From: Pelomyxa schiedti
Taxonomy: Eukaryota; Evosea; Pelobiontida; Pelomyxidae
Length of the DNA: 64,000 bases
Assembly (NCBI GenBank): GCA_020536535.1
Contig: JAHLWZ010000475.1
Span: 4,979-68,978 of the forward strand
Direction: 5' to 3'
Shown here: one piece after another, positions 11,266-24,811 of the stretch
How positions within the stretch are numbered: the stretch's first letter is position 1
How the letters are laid out: every line of letters begins with the position of its first letter
Position numbers and translations under genes: made by a program
The notes under the pieces: model-generated
Told to the model about the DNA's origin: nothing
Seen by the model: only the letters and a program-made list of their open reading frames with translations
The model's database searches: none

Positions 11266-14200
11266 ATGTACACCGGTGGGACAACAACGGGTGTTGTTGA
11301 TGTGAGGGTGGCGTCATTTGCACACGCTGACACCGTGGGCAACGTGTCTAGCCTCGTGGTAAGTTGCTTGTTTCGCCTCCGTGTATATGGCAAATTATGG
11401 TTCGCATTTTTGACTGGGTTCGCGATTGCAGGATAGGCGCATTGGAAAAACTGTGCGAAAGATCACTGGGAGCAGTTGCTCTGTGAGTGCAAATGGAGGG
11501 CTCGTGACGTCAGGCGCCAGTTTCGTCTCATTTTGGAGGAGGGGTTCCAATCGGGACTCTCTTGGGAATGGTCAATTTTGCTATGTTCTGTGCCGTAGTT
11601 TGGCTCCTCTACCTTGGGCTATTGAGGTCAATGTAAGGGTCAAATCACACAGTGCTACAGGAACTTCCCTCCAGTTCCTTTTTTGCAGCAAATCCAAAGC
11701 AAATGTGTGTAGAGAGCACCCTTCACAGCTAGTCATATGAATATCCTAATATCCTGTTGTAGACAACCCAATGTCTGAGCAATGATCTCTATGTTATATG
11801 CCTACCTCAACTGGGGACCATGTGGTCTGTAATAGCGTTCAACTTGAGCAATTTGGTTAGCACCTACACACATGGTTGATTTGATGCAAATATTTAGTCG
11901 TACTGATGCCCGCAAAGGAAGAAGAGAATATAGGAGCCTCCAAAAAATTACTCTATTTGCAAGCCTAATGGTGTGGACTGTCTTCACTTCGGATGTCGAG
12001 TTGACCCTTGAGGTATCACAAGTTGATTAATCCTGGATGAACACTTATTCATCAAGACATTGCCGTTGGAGATGCACTATCCCCTTGAAACTGGAATATC
12101 CAACACATCATGGAGGGCATCTTACCTCTGGGTTAATGTGCCAGAGACAGTGGGTAATGGCAGTACCCAAACCATTGGCCCTCCAGAACTTGAGAAGCCA
12201 ACTTCAGGGTCTACCAACACTGATGATACAGACTTGGATGAAGCTGAGCTCTCGAGTTATATTGACAACTCTCTGGATGCCCCTGATTCCCCTGGAGTAT
12301 TTAATTTCATTAAGTTCACGTTCTTTTCGGTAATATCATATTTAATAGGTGCCATCCAAACATAAAGGTTTTTCCCTTGGACTGTTGTATGAAAGGTATT
12401 GCATCAGACAACCACTAAACACACCTAGAAAGTCTTAAGAAAGCCACTTTATCACCCCAACCGATCATTCAGTTTCAAAAGGCACAACTTTTTTTCCCTG
12501 TGGCTTGTTAATTTTATTAAGATTCTTGGTTGTAACGTGGGAGTGAAAGTATCATTTACATCTGATGGCAGTAATATTGTATTTCCAGCAAACAACATGA
12601 TTATTAAGATGCATGTTAGGACGGGTAGCTCACCTTCCTTATAATAGCAGAGCACTGCGAACTCTTTTATTTAATGGCTTCAGGCACTCAAATTAGCTTG
12701 CAAGCTCACTCCTATCCTGTATGCCAAATAGCGAACTGTGACAACTCTTCATTGATGGTGTCTGCGGATCAAGGGAATCCCCCGATAGTCTGTCTCTGTT
12801 CTGCCTTTCCTTTTCCAACCTCTGTTCCTCAAGATCATACTTTGGAATATCGAAACAGGAACTGCACTCTGTGAGATAAGGACACAGTACCGGAAAGTAC
12901 TGCAGTTAGGTCTTTCACGTGATGGAGAAATGTTGGCTGCAGTAGCGGCCTCTCCCAGTGGTCTGTAAGATTACCTCTCACACCTTTTCATATTCTTTTA
13001 GGAAGAAAAGTACTCAGCCTCTTCGATACAAGAAATGTGTCGTCTTGTGGTTCTCGTTACATACTGCCTCAATTCTGGCTGACCTGTGCTAGGGAATATT
13101 GGAATCATTGCCACTCACTCTCATAACTACAATGTGAATTGTATTATGTTCTTGCCAGGTAATAAGGCCAGACTCGTGGAATGTGGAAGTGGCATACGGT
13201 GTGTGTGTATTTTACAACCTAGCATTAAAACCTCTAGATTTTGGAGAGCAAAAGGCAATTCACTGCATTCTATTCCCGTAGTGCTGGGCGATTACTCCCT
13301 CAGAGAGTTCACCAGTGTCAGCTTCAGCTCAGAGTCCAGTCTTTCCGTTAATCGTCCCACAACAAAGGCGTTTTTCACTTATCTCAGACGGGACTGCAAC
13401 TTTATGCGAGCACTACCTCTGGTGAAGTTCTTCAAATAGATTGCAACAATGTACACAGTGGCGGCATGTGTGTCAAGCAGATATTCGAGTTGCAATTGGG
13501 TCCCATTTTATCTTTATCTGTATCTGTGGATCGTTGTATCATTGGTAATTTTACATTGCACTCTCTGTATAATTTGTGCACTGAAAACTATCAGGAAGTA
13601 AAAATGGATCTGTCAGTGTCTGGGCAATTGATTTCTCTTCATGCATAGTTGAAGCTCCCTTTGAAGGTTTTTTTCCTGCTAGACTTGCCTGAGTTGATTT
13701 CTTCTTTTGGGAGTGTAAGTAGTGTTGATGTTTCAAGGGATGGTCTATCTATTGTTGGATGTACTTCATCTGGGCAAATTGCACTTGTTTCACTTTCGAG
13801 TCCATTTCAGCAGGTTGCGAGTTTCTCAATGCTGAAGTCATTTATCTTATGCACAGACTGTTTTACTTCGTTCCCACATGCATAATGTAACTGCCATGGC
13901 GGTCGATCCCTTTTTCAATGAAGTCACAACAGTTTCTGCCACGTGATTCGTGTGTGTTCTAATCTACAAACTAGATTTCCCAATGTGATGTCAGAGTGTG
14001 GGATTTGAGTACTGCCCAGCAGCTCTATCACTTTGATATTGGCACAGATGTTGGTTTATGCATTTCTTATCACAAGAAACAACGTCATGTAGTCGCTTGT
14101 GGTTTTGAAAGTGGAGTGATCCGTATTCTCGGTGATTATAAATGATTAATTTCTTGCAAATGACTGGATATCAGATATCTCTCAAACTTGTGAGGTGTAT

Positions 14201-17200
14201 AAATTGGATTGCCATAAGTACCCTGTCACAGTCATAGCATATTCTTGTTTTTGGGTAAATGACAAGAATAAGTCCCATACCACATCCTCCATGAGTAGTG
14301 AGAGATTAGTTTCTTGGTCAACTGATGGTCTCCTCGTTCTTAGTGATCCTTCAAATGACTACCAGGGGCTGAGCGTGATTAATACAGCAGCACCTGCTGG
14401 GTAAAACCTCAGAAAAAAAAAAAAAAAAAAACCCAACCAGACACCATAATAGATTCAAGTATGGAATGTCATTGAGTCTTGACGGCACACTTTTAGCACA
14501 TTTATGTGAATCCCCACAGACATCTGAAACTCAGTCACTGGAAGTGGTAGTTTTGGACATACACGAGCTCTCTACAGTGGCAAGAGTTCCTTTGGGAACA
14601 ATTCCCCTCACAGGAAGTGAGATGCCTCAGGGAGTTGGTCTCCTGAAATTTACTCCTGACTCTACGGTGCGTTGTCCCACATTCATCATCCCTTGCCCAT
14701 ATTTTATGCAGGAAATTATTATCCACCACAAAGGCCAGCTTACAAGAGTTAATGTTTTCGATCGTAGATCCCAAACCATGGTCTGTTACACAACTTTGAG
14801 TTTCCCGCACGTTTTCCCTTACCACCCACAGGCAGTACCCTTGTGCTCCTCTTTTTCTGTAAGCACGAATTCGCAGTATCTTGCTGTTTGTTGCAGTGGT
14901 ATCGACGAGAACGCCGGGGTATTGTCACCCTGCGAAATCAACATATTCCTGCATAGTGATTGGTCTCTTCCTCCTCAGGTAGGCTCTAACTTGTTTCACT
15001 GACCTGAGTTAATTCCAGAAATTTATTGGGCATTGCTTTTGTGCAAGTGATTGCACATTTACACCAACTGGAAAAAACTTTCTTGTTTCTTGTGGCAACT
15101 CGGTTTTACTCTGGGAATTCTGTGGCAGTGTGGATTTTTTTAAGGTTTTCCTACAATGCATCTATTTTCTTTTTACGATAAGCAGGATGATTTGCCAGAA
15201 TATCCAAAGAATCCTCCCCCACCTGAAGGAGTGAAAACCACCAACAAAAGCTCAAGATCACTGCCCGTTTTAGAAAGCACTTCCTTTGTGGATATAAGTA
15301 CTTTACAGCTTCGGGATCCCTCCAAGGCAACCTGTACTTTCTCTAATAAGAGTTTTAACGGCTCACACCTTTCTCTCAGTACCTGTCAACCAGGCACAGC
15401 TTCCACCCTGTCACAAAACGGCTACACTCCCCCATGACTCACTTTCGGAGAAAAGGTGAGTAGTCAATACATTCTGCAATAGCCCAGTTTCCACTTAGGT
15501 TCATCTCCCCTGGAGGGGAGGCACTTACTCTCCTGTCAGTGAACGGTTTTAATTTGGACAAGGACTGTATTTTTTGGAGTTCTACGGTCGGAGTCCTAGT
15601 TTATGCAGTTGGATGCACACTGGTTGTCCTCAACCTTCACTCGTTCAATGTGTCTAGAGGAACTGGTTCACAAAAATTATTGTTGGGACACACAGAAGCC
15701 ATCACAGTGGTTGCTGGTGTAAAGTCTGGCGTTGTTGTAGGTATTTATTTATATTTTCTTATATTTCTCGCTCAAATTGCACAGCATCGGGCTGTGGTTG
15801 TACTTCCAAGTCTGGAAGGTGGATACACTTTCTACTTTGTTCTTTTTTTTTTTAACTCCTGTTCAGATCGCAGATCAGAACCTGGGACACAACAACAGGA
15901 GCATGCCAACACGTTCTGTGTTACCATAGGTCACCAATCCAGGCACTCAGTTTTTGTCCTGATTCTGCTCTTCTTGTGTCTGTAGGTTGTTGAGCCAGTT
16001 CGTTTTTCAGTTGGCTTATTCATGAAGGTACTTGGGAAGATTCTATTATAGCTGTGTGGGACTACACCACTGGGAATCTTTTGGCTACCTGTGCTTCTAA
16101 CGTTGCCATGCATTCAGTTGCATTCTCGCAAAATGTAAATGTAATTGAAGGAAATGAAACTTCTCACAACAAACAGTGGAAAGGCACCGCCGGGTGTTTT
16201 GTAACAGGGGGATGTGGTGCAGTTTTCTTCTGGAGTTTAGATTCGAGTTCTCAACTTCATGTATGATGTGTTGTGCCTTTTGCAGGTTTACCTTGATTAA
16301 ATATGTCACAGGTAAACGACATCTCGTTGCCATCAAGTTCAACAAATCCCCTCCTGTTGCATGCAACAGCAATAGTCAGCCCCCTGCCTAACCTAGTCAT
16401 TTCGGGTCTAAGTGATGGATCGGTTTGCTTTTTTCCCCAAGAATTTCTCCTCACCCATTGGTAAGGTTTTGTTGTGGGATGTAGCTTCCAAAACTCAAGT
16501 TGGCTCTCCTTGGCAGCCTTCTGGTTCTGAAATCAGTACGCTTTGTTTTTTTTTTTTTTTTGGTGTGCATACACTCTACTATCTCTAGGACAAATTTCCT
16601 GCGATGGCCACACATTGATTGCCTCCAGTGGAAGCCCTTACTTGCACCTTTCGCAGGATTTCTTTTCCAATTCTCGTACAACGGTATCACTCAGACTGGG
16701 TTGTACTCAGAATATTGTGAGCATGGTTTGGAATGAAACCTTGAAAAAGGTCACCTTGTATAAAAAGACGTCATATTTTACCGTGCAATAGGCCATTCTC
16801 ACAACTGATGATGGTTGTGTCTGGCTTACAACAAGAAACATGGATGATGATAACTATGATGGTACTAGCAACCAGGACGCAATTCTATCAAGTGATTTAC
16901 TTATTACGAGCCATATTGGAACCATTTTACATTTATCCTATGTGTCCTCTCTGGGCCTTATTTTGTCCTCCTCTGATGATGGTATAACTTTTCAAACCAC
17001 TAAGTGAAGTTATTTTGCTCAGGTACATTGAAAACCTGGACTCTTGACCCCTTCCGACAAACTTTTACCTATACACCACCTGTACTTCACCACAAATTTC
17101 TTTACCGTTCATTTTTTACAGACTCCATCACGGTGTACATGCAACTCATTTCATCCATCTGACCAACAGCTTTGTGGGGGATACGATGATGGATACATTG

Positions 17201-18055
17201 AATTTAGACATATTGCCAATGTTCGCTGTCATCGAAAGTGCAAAGTGTTCACTGATTCCATTCACGCTCTCTGCTACATCTTCAATGGTAAATAGTCAAT
17301 AATACCTTTAAACCCTTACTGTGTGCAGGTACAGCTATCCTTGTGAGCAGTTCTTTTCCCTTTCTACGCATCATACCTGCTCCTCCGGCTCCACCCCAGC
17401 CCGTTGGAGTACTTAGAGTGAACCCTCCACCAACCTCACCTTCCTACATCCATCAGTGCCCAATCAACTCCTCCCTGATTCTCGTTTCATATCTCGCAAA
17501 TGAAGGTGATGGCAGTGCTTGTGCTGTTCAAGTACTCCAATGTTTGACTGAAAAGTGGGATGGCGCTTTGCCCTCCGTGAAGAACCGTTTGCTCATTCCT
17601 TTGGTATTCCACTCTACTCTATCTTTTTTCCAACCTTCTAATGCAGGCCACAAGTGTTAAATTGCCACCCATTGCGCAGTTTTTCTACAGTGAAACCACC
17701 ATAGTTGTTGCCGTTGGTGAAGTTATGCAAGTGCATAATATCTCCCAACCAAAAAGCACCTTGATAAAAACGATATCACTGGGATTCACCCCAACCTCAC
17801 TGGCACTTTTACCCTCACAGATTGTAGCCCTTGGAACCCCCGGTACCAACATCGCACTTTTTTCCACCAATAACTTTTAATTTAGACAGACTACTGAGGC
17901 TAATATCTTTGGAAACGGGTGCCTCTCAGGACATGGTTGTTCACAGCCCCTGTTCAATCAGGTCTCTGGTGGCAATACCACAACAGCCCAACAAAGGATT
18001 CCTTGTGGGTGCTTGTGCAAATAGTATACATGTTTGGAGAATTGGGGGTGTATAA
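11266..18055 (+). CDS. WDR90: WDR90/POC16-like centriole protein (CFAP20 domain plus WD40)
   Basis: Long multi-exon gene with about 20 short introns. The N-terminal part matches a CFAP20/DUF667 domain: DRRIGKTVRKITGSSCSVSA (about 11431-11490), GQFCYVLCRSLAPLPWAIEV (about 11573-11632), then WSVIAFNLS and SLMVWTVFTSDVELTLE (to about 12012), and PLEMHYPLETGISN, which matches the linker of WDR90. WD40 repeats fill the rest, e.g. VRVWDLSTAQQLYHFDIGTD (about 13985-14043) and ACGFESGVIRI (about 14100). The last exon ends SIHVWRIGGV. WDR90/POC16 is a centriole-wall and basal-body protein, so its presence implies flagella or centrioles. Exons are AT-richer than the flanking genes' first exons. Start ATG 11266 is the first Met before the domain. 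Confidence 0.85.
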
Positions 18056-18188
18056 CATCACTCAATTCCGTAATTGTGAATAAAATTAAGGTTGAAGATA
18101 CGTGAATCACTTCTTTTATTTTATGCAAGAGCACTCTTTAGGAGCTCCTGCATGAATGATACGGGAATGTAGTGTGGCTTGGGAATGT

Positions 18189-19708
18189 TTAGGTTTGATT
18201 GTGTCTGCACAGAACTGTTGATATTGGAACAGCACCTTTAATTGCATCCGGTTTGTCTACTGTGAAGACTTCCAGTCCAGCAAGTTGCAGTTTGGGCAAG
18301 AACTGTGACATTCCACCCCCGCAACCAAAGTAGTACTCCTTGCCGGTAATGCAAGCAAAACTGCCGGGTTGTGTGGACAAGGCAGACTTGATGAGACTGG
18401 CAAGCGCCGCCATGTTACTTACATTGTAGACCGTTTCAGAGGTGACAATCAAATCGTACTTCAATCCAAGTTGTTGTAGGAGGGCCTAAGATAGTTTGAG
18501 GCAGTGAAGGAAAAAGTAATTGATGTCTTACCTGAACACTAGCCCAATCACCAGAGAAAAACCGCACTCTCTTGACAGTAGGAGCACAGTTCAACATAAT
18601 ATTTCTAATAGTCAAGTTGGTTAACACATCTGCGTTCTAAAGGAGTCATTCCAAGTAGCAGAAGCAGAAAGTACATACGTAGTCTTGGAAATGAACAGTG
18701 GCACCATGCATCAACGCGAAGGTACCCAGTAGGCCATGCCCACATCCAATCTAGATCACTAACCATTAAAGGTGAAAAATATATTGTAATAATTGAAGGT
18801 ATTACATCAAGAACGGTTTTACTGTGGAAAAAATTTGGATCAGAGGTCAAACAGCCAGAGAGATAGGCCAGAAGAGTATGCGTGCCTTCCCACACTTTGA
18901 ACCCTCCTAATTCACTGTTTTGTAATCTAGTAAATTAGGAAAAGAAAGAGATAACCTTCATATATTCCTGGAACTACATCACTTGAGCTAATGTGACATG
19001 CCAGAGTTGGGGCAACCATTTGAACATACTTCTTGTTTAATGTGTACTTGCGCATAACAGCGCTGCCACTTCCCAAGACTCTCACCTCCTCAATCGGAGG
19101 TTCATTACTGTGGTCGGGAACCTTTTCCTCCGATATGTCCTCCTGCACCTAATAATAATTACCCCATTAGAAACAACAATGGAACCACTACACAACAACG
19201 CAACCGACATATACTCACATCATCTTCGCCCATAATTAATATCCCAACGGCAGTAGCAAAACACAACAACAACAAAAAAAAAAACAAACCAAAAAAAAAC
19301 CCAAGAACCCCCAATACCCAAGCAAACAAACAAAACAAACCCAACAACCTCTTGGGCTACGTGGTATCCCTCGGGTACAACTACGCTGACCTCCTTCACT
19401 TCAACGACCAGCGGCCCCCCGGGCCCGCTCGCCGACGTCGTGGCGTGGCACCCGCTGCCGCCCCAGCTCGCGCTCGCCGCGGCGGAGGCGGCCGCCGTGC
19501 CCGTCGCGCCGCCGCCGCCTCCTCCTCCTCCTGTCGCCGCTCTCCCCACGTCTTCGCCTGCGTCCCCACATCCCTGCTCGTCAACGTCGTCGGGCACGTC
19601 GACTGTGATGGTGGACAGTGCCCCTGGCCCCATAATCGCGGTAGTGGTGGCCGGCGCACTTTGTGCATCGGCGTCCATGTCCTCCGACACCGTCACGCTG
19701 GCGAACAT
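18189..19708 (-). CDS. METTL18: METTL18/Hpm1-like protein histidine methyltransferase
   Basis: Seven-beta-strand SAM methyltransferase of the METTL18 family, which methylates a histidine of ribosomal protein uL3 in yeast and human. The N-terminal exon (ATG 19708) is Gly/Ala-rich low complexity. Further exons give SSDVVPGIYEG (about 18970), WEGTHTLLAYLSGC (about 18890) with VLDVxC-type motif I around 18800, IRNIMLNCAPTVKRVRFFSG (about 18600-18545), and the last exon KYDLIVTSETVYN...CITGKEYYFGCGGG (18461-18315), which is diagnostic. Four to six introns; those around 18930 and 18700 are not fully resolved. It ends tail-to-tail with the WDR90 gene, about 130 bp apart. Confidence 0.88.
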
Positions 19709-19948
19709 GGGGTGAGTGCCGCAATTGGCCGAATAGAATAATCAACGGACCGGAACGCTGTCATTTTCGTTACCGTCGCTCAGGATCGGCGGTCTGGTGT
19801 TTTTTTTGTTCAGCCACACGTGTTTCCAAGATTTTTTAGTTGTCATTTTTATCCTGTGTTTGTTGGCTTTGGTTACAGTCCTCTAGTCACCTATCCTTGG
19901 TGTTGCCATTGTGCTTGGGTTTCTTTGGCTGGTTGGTTGAAATCGGTC

Positions 19949-20200
19949 CTACTGCATGTTGTTGACATGTTGTTGTGTTTGTTGTGCATGTAACTGGCGA
20001 ACTTCCAGGTACCTTTCGAACTCCGTGGGTTGTTGTTTGGATTGTTGTGGAGGGTTCATTGTTGTAGTCGGAATCACTCCTGCTGTCAGCGTTCTCGTCA
20101 TCCTCATTGTAATCACTGTTGAAATTCCGGCAATAGGCCGCATCATCATCCTCACCAGCACAGTCGGGTCGTTAAAGAGCAGTGAGAAAGAATTTTGAAG
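19949..20200 (-). CDS. Possible 3' exon of a small hypothetical gene
   Basis: The minus strand is open in two frames. One ends NPPQQSKQQPTEFERYLEVR followed by QLHAQQTQQHVNNMQ-stop; the other is acidic (SDYNEDDENADSRSDSDYNN). Either could be coding, and a splice near the GTACCTGG at about 20009 could join them. No family recognised and no start fixed. The stretch from 20200 to 20540 shows nothing else I can support. Confidence 0.3.
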   Translation of the reverse strand, partial: LQNSFSLLFNDPTVLVRMMMRPIAGISTVITMRMTRTLTAGVIPTTTMNPPQQSKQQPTEFERYLEVRQLHAQQTQQHVNNMQ

Positions 20201-20584
20201 TTTAGCAACATGGGGATTACACAGGTAAAGAGATAGTTACGAGTTCCAAATGTTTTTGAGTGAACTGATCCTTTTTCGAAATATTTCAACTATAATGCAC
20301 ACATTCAAGCTTTTCAGTGGTGAAAATAGGGGGAAAAAAAAACCCAAAATAAACTCGTGGGTAGAAGAAGGAGTACAAAGCACAGACCTGCACAGATCTT
20401 CTTTCGTGTGCGTAGTTTTTCTTTTTAATTTGGAAGAGGAAAAGAGCAAACCGAGAGGACGTCGACCCGCAGGGCAGAAGGCGACAGGGATGGAGCTTAC
20501 GGTGTTATTGACCCGCCACCAGTCGCATGTCGCCCCCGTATTGTTGCGGATCTTGTGACCTCATAATGTGCGACAACCAGAGCG

Positions 20585-21194
20585 ATGTCGCCTGTGCCCC
20601 GGTGCCGAAGACCAAGATCTCCGGAACAAGACACAGGACTAGACACCGTTAGTGACGCTGAAAAAAAAAAAAAAGAAAAGAAGAAGATTAAAATTTTATT
20701 GGGAAGCCAAAGAGCGAGACTGAGCATACTCCATGTCAATGTGAGCCAGGGATGGAACAAGACCGGTGCTGATTTTTGGACCAAAGTTCTTTCTGTTGAA
20801 ATAGACTAGGTGAGCCTAGTATGAGAGGTAATAAACAGTGGGATCAATAAACCATCTTCCGATGAAGGACTGTGAAGCTGAAATCTGAAGAGAACTCAGT
20901 AGAGAAAGAAACAAAGGTGTAGGACCAGCTCAGAAATGAAGAGTCTACAAACGGGAGGTGCCCAAAAAAGATTTCAGGACTATACAGGTTTGGGCTAAAA
21001 ACGACACTGAGAAAGGCAGGAACCAGCTCGGCAAAGTGCAGCCCTCCGATATCAAGCCCAGGAAGTCCGGTTCTGCAATTAACCGTTCCAGATGGGCCAT
21101 GCCAACAGAGGCAAGCAAGATGTGGGAGTTTCACATCCAGCAACTGCTGGAGCCCCATCCCGGCTCCGACGAAACAGATACCGAGTCAGAGTAA
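20585..21194 (+). CDS. Hypothetical basic/acidic protein
   Basis: The most convincing coding part is 20944-21194: VYKREVPKKDFRTIQVWAK, then RSRWAMPTEASKMWEFHIQQ and an acidic end GSDETDTESE-stop. An upstream lysine-rich open stretch (20585-20809, AEKKKKEKKK) may be an earlier exon, but the join is not resolved. No family recognised. The acidic tail and charged, probably disordered body suggest a nuclear or scaffold protein, which is a guess. Confidence 0.35.
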
Positions 21195-21643
21195 AACAAA
21201 CAAACAAAAGCAAATCCGTCACAGTCCAAGAAATCACTTACACAAGTGTGGGTGCACAACTTGACTTGTCGCTGTCACAAGTTGGTGCCTGATGATCCTT
21301 GCGTGGGGGTCCCCCACGAGCTGTACAAGGATCATGGATGAAGACGATCGGGGCAAGGAAAAGCCATTCTTGTCATTTCCTTGCAGGTTGTTTGAAATTG
21401 AGACGATGGCTGTGAAGCCAAAGATTCCTGAACGTTGCTCCGGTTCTGCTTCCAAACCAAGAAGCTCAGATGTTGAACAACAGAAAAAACAAGTTTTTTC
21501 AAAATGTCCCCTGGGACGAAAAAAAAAAACAACACAACAAACCACTTCTTTCCCCCCTTCTTCGAATGTCACATCTGGCGTCCTTCGTTCCTCATTCCTT
21601 CCGGTTGTTGTTGTTCCCGTCAGCCTCCCGCCACAGTCCCACA

Positions 21644-24600
21644 ATGTTGTACCGCCTCCTTCTGCCCTTCCTCTGCATTTCAGTTCTGTCCCTGCACCTT
21701 TCCTCGTGCACGACCTGCAGCCTCACTCCCATAAGGGTGCAATTGCACTGGACCGCTCAGGCCCAGTTTGCCGGGTACTACTCAGCCGCTGTACGTGATT
21801 TCTATCCAAAAATCCCCCTGCCACCCACTACACCAACATTTTTTTGCCCCAGAACAATCACATCTCCTAACCCCACGCTTCCCAAAGTCCTTTGGTTACT
21901 TTGAAGACGAATGCCTATCTGTTACCGTTGTGGCTGGGGGGCCTGGATACGATCCAGTTGAGGAATTGACATCTGGGAGATCACAATTCGCGAATCTGTG
22001 GGCTGCAACTGCACTTGCATCACGTGAGGCCGGAACGAGATTGGTGACAGTGAGCCAATTATGGCAAAGTTCCAGTTTGGTTTGTGTCAGCTGGAAGTCA
22101 TCTGGACTCTCAAATCCTAGTCATTGGCCTGGTCACACTGTGGGAGTCTGGGATTCGAATGGATTAGCAACTGAGGTTGGTTGTGAAATTCAATTGTTAT
22201 ATTTCCAAAACTCCCTGCTCCTAGCTCAAGTTTCACTCAACTTTTTTTTCAGGTCCGAGTTTTGGGAAGAGAGTATGGAGTAAGTGAAAAGAACTATACT
22301 GAAGTGGCCCAAGGATTCACAGTCAGTCCTCTTTTTGATGGCAGTATTGAAGTAATATCTGCTACGACTTACAATGAGTTGTCTCAAATTCTGGAAACTG
22401 TGAATACTGAAACACAGGACACGTACAAGACATCTGATTTGTACATCCTCAGATTAGCTGATAGTGGTGTGGTCATTGTGGAGGATAGCGTTGTTGTCAC
22501 TGAGGAATTCCTTGCACAAAATGAAACTATAGTGAAAGCTTTTTTAAAAGCTTTGACCCGTGGATGGCTAAAATGCCGACTTGATCCAGAATCCTGTGTT
22601 TCTCTTCTTCCCACCTCAGATGACCACCAACGTTGGATGATGAATGAAGTCAACCGCATGTTGTGGCTGTTCCGGGGACAACCCTTTGGTGTGCCTACAT
22701 CAAGTGCTTGGGACAGTACCCTATCCTTGTGTCAGAGTGTCTCCACAACAAATCATCCGTTGAATAGCTCAGTATACACTGGTGCTTTGAATACGACTCT
22801 GCAACGTAGCGTTGTTCAGGAACTGAGTGACGAAGGATATGATGTCTATGGGTTTAATTACACCTACACACAGTTTTCATGGTGCCTGAAGTGCAAGGCG
22901 GGATCTAAAGCAACTTTATGCCAGACAATGCCTGCCAGTAATAAAACCTCAACCACGCTAATTACAGCTATCTCGGTTCCTTTTGGAATCCTAGCACTTG
23001 CAGTAACTGCTATATCTATTGTACTCCTTCTAAAGCTGAAAGAAGCTCGAAATAGAGTCCAGCAACTTGAAGACGAAATAGATAAGCACGCCAATTTCTC
23101 TGTTGTTGGTGCCCCCGCACAGAAGGCAATAGATTCTCTGATTCGACTAAAAAAGAAGCACTGGATTGGTACTTCTGACCATGATGAACTGAGCCGAGTT
23201 ATATCCCTGATAGCAAGTAATAGATTATATAATGCAGATATGCTGGAAGAATCACTTCAAGCAAAAAAAGTGGATGCAGAAGTGGACGCCTTTCTTGTGG
23301 ATCTACTTGTCAAGCATGATAAGGCAAACCCTTTGCACCTTCCTGAAAGCTCCACAACTAGCAGCATTATGACTATTCTTGTTGAAGCGGACCCAAGCAT
23401 TTCGACTGATTCTCTTTTTAAATCTATTGGAGATTCCCGGGCCACTAATGCTGGTTGGGATTTTGATATATTTTCCATGGCTCCCAATAGCATGCTTTCA
23501 CGTGTGCTTTTTTCAAATCTCAAGCTGCATTAACTTCTCTCTAGCGCTAGAGATGATTGGCTTAGCATTACTTGAGGAATTTGGACTTGTGTCATACTTT
23601 CATTTGGATGTTAGAACTCTTGTTTCTTTTTTACGACGCCTCTGCAGTGGTTATAGCACTACTAATCCATATCATAATGCACTCCATGCTGCTGACGTAA
23701 CGCAGGTAAAATTTTTGGCTGCGTAATTATATTCTAATACTGTTAGGCAATGGGTGTCCTTCTGTTCCAGTACCAGAAGTCAGCCCAAGCACAACACTGC
23801 AGTGCTGCTACTTTGTCACCCATGGAACTTCTGTGTGCTGTAGTGGCTGCGCTGATACATGACTTCGCTCATCCAGGTATTCCATTTCCATATGTGAAGA
23901 ACCTGCTTATTCTTCAAGGCGTAAACAATAACTTCATTACTGCCACAATGCATGAAATTGGGTTGCAACATAATTTCATTTCTCCACTAGAAAATATGCA
24001 CGCTTCTGAAGCATTACAATTACTTCTGAGGTGTCTCCTTCTCTCCCATTTTTCATTGTTTACCGGAAAAAGAAAGGAGAATAACTTTTTGACTGATCTG
24101 CCCTCAAATGAATATCTCGAGTTTCATCGGAACGTCGTAACACTCGTACTAGCAACAGACATGACGAGACACATTGAGATTACGGGACAAGTTACTGCCA
24201 AACTATCCACGACGAGTACTGGTGCCAAGTGAGCTCTTTCTAAACACGCCTTATTCTCACTGATGATTCCCAAAGGTCTTCCATAGATCACCTTCTCCTG
24301 CTACAGATAATGCTCAAGTATGCAGATATGCATTATAATAGTTTCTCCTAACGCAATCAACCTAAACAAAACAGGTTCGCAGATATCAGTGCACCGTCTC
24401 GCAAATGGCCTCAATGTGAGCGATGGGCCACATTTGTTCAGAACGAATTCTACAGTCAAGGTGATAAGGAACGAGTACTGGGACTTACCATAAGTCCGGG
24501 AATGGACCGCACTACCACCAATTGGCCCAAGTGCCAGGCCACGTTCATCAAATACGTGGTTCAGCCGCTAGCAGATTTGATGGACCAAATGATCAACCTC

Positions 24601-24669
24601 GAAACGCTTGGAATCAAGGAAAACCTGAAAGATAACGAGGCCAGATGGATGGAATTAGATCACCAATGA
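21644..24669 (+). CDS. Transmembrane cyclic-nucleotide phosphodiesterase with NMT1/THI5 sensor domain
   Basis: One receptor-like protein in three parts. ATG 21644 starts a signal peptide (LYRLLLPFLCISVLSL), then an NMT1/THI5-type periplasmic-binding fold: QLHWTAQAQFAGYYSAA, intron 21792-21889, SFGYFEDECLSVTVVAGGPG, YDPVEELTSGRSQFANLWAA, and further lobes to about 22900 with many N-glycosylation sequons. A transmembrane helix (ISVPFGILALAVTAISIVLL) lies at about 22970-23030, followed by a coiled coil. The C-terminal half is a class I PDE catalytic domain: NPYHNALHAADVTQ (about 23672), LIHDFAHPG (about 23855), NFISPLENMHASEA (about 23970), ATDMTRHIE (about 24150), ADISAPSRKW and QNEFYSQGD (about 24380-24465). 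The metal-binding His and Asp residues are all present. Likely hydrolyses cAMP or cGMP under control of a small extracellular ligand. Confidence 0.88.
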
Positions 24670-24811
24670 CTCATAGAATGCAACACTTTTGCCAGTGTTG
24701 TAACTCACTATCTCTATCACAACCAAAACCTACCACCAATAGTTTGTACATTACAAAAGAAAGAAATGGAAACTATCTTTTTTTTGTCACTTTGTTTTTG
24801 GTTTATGACTA

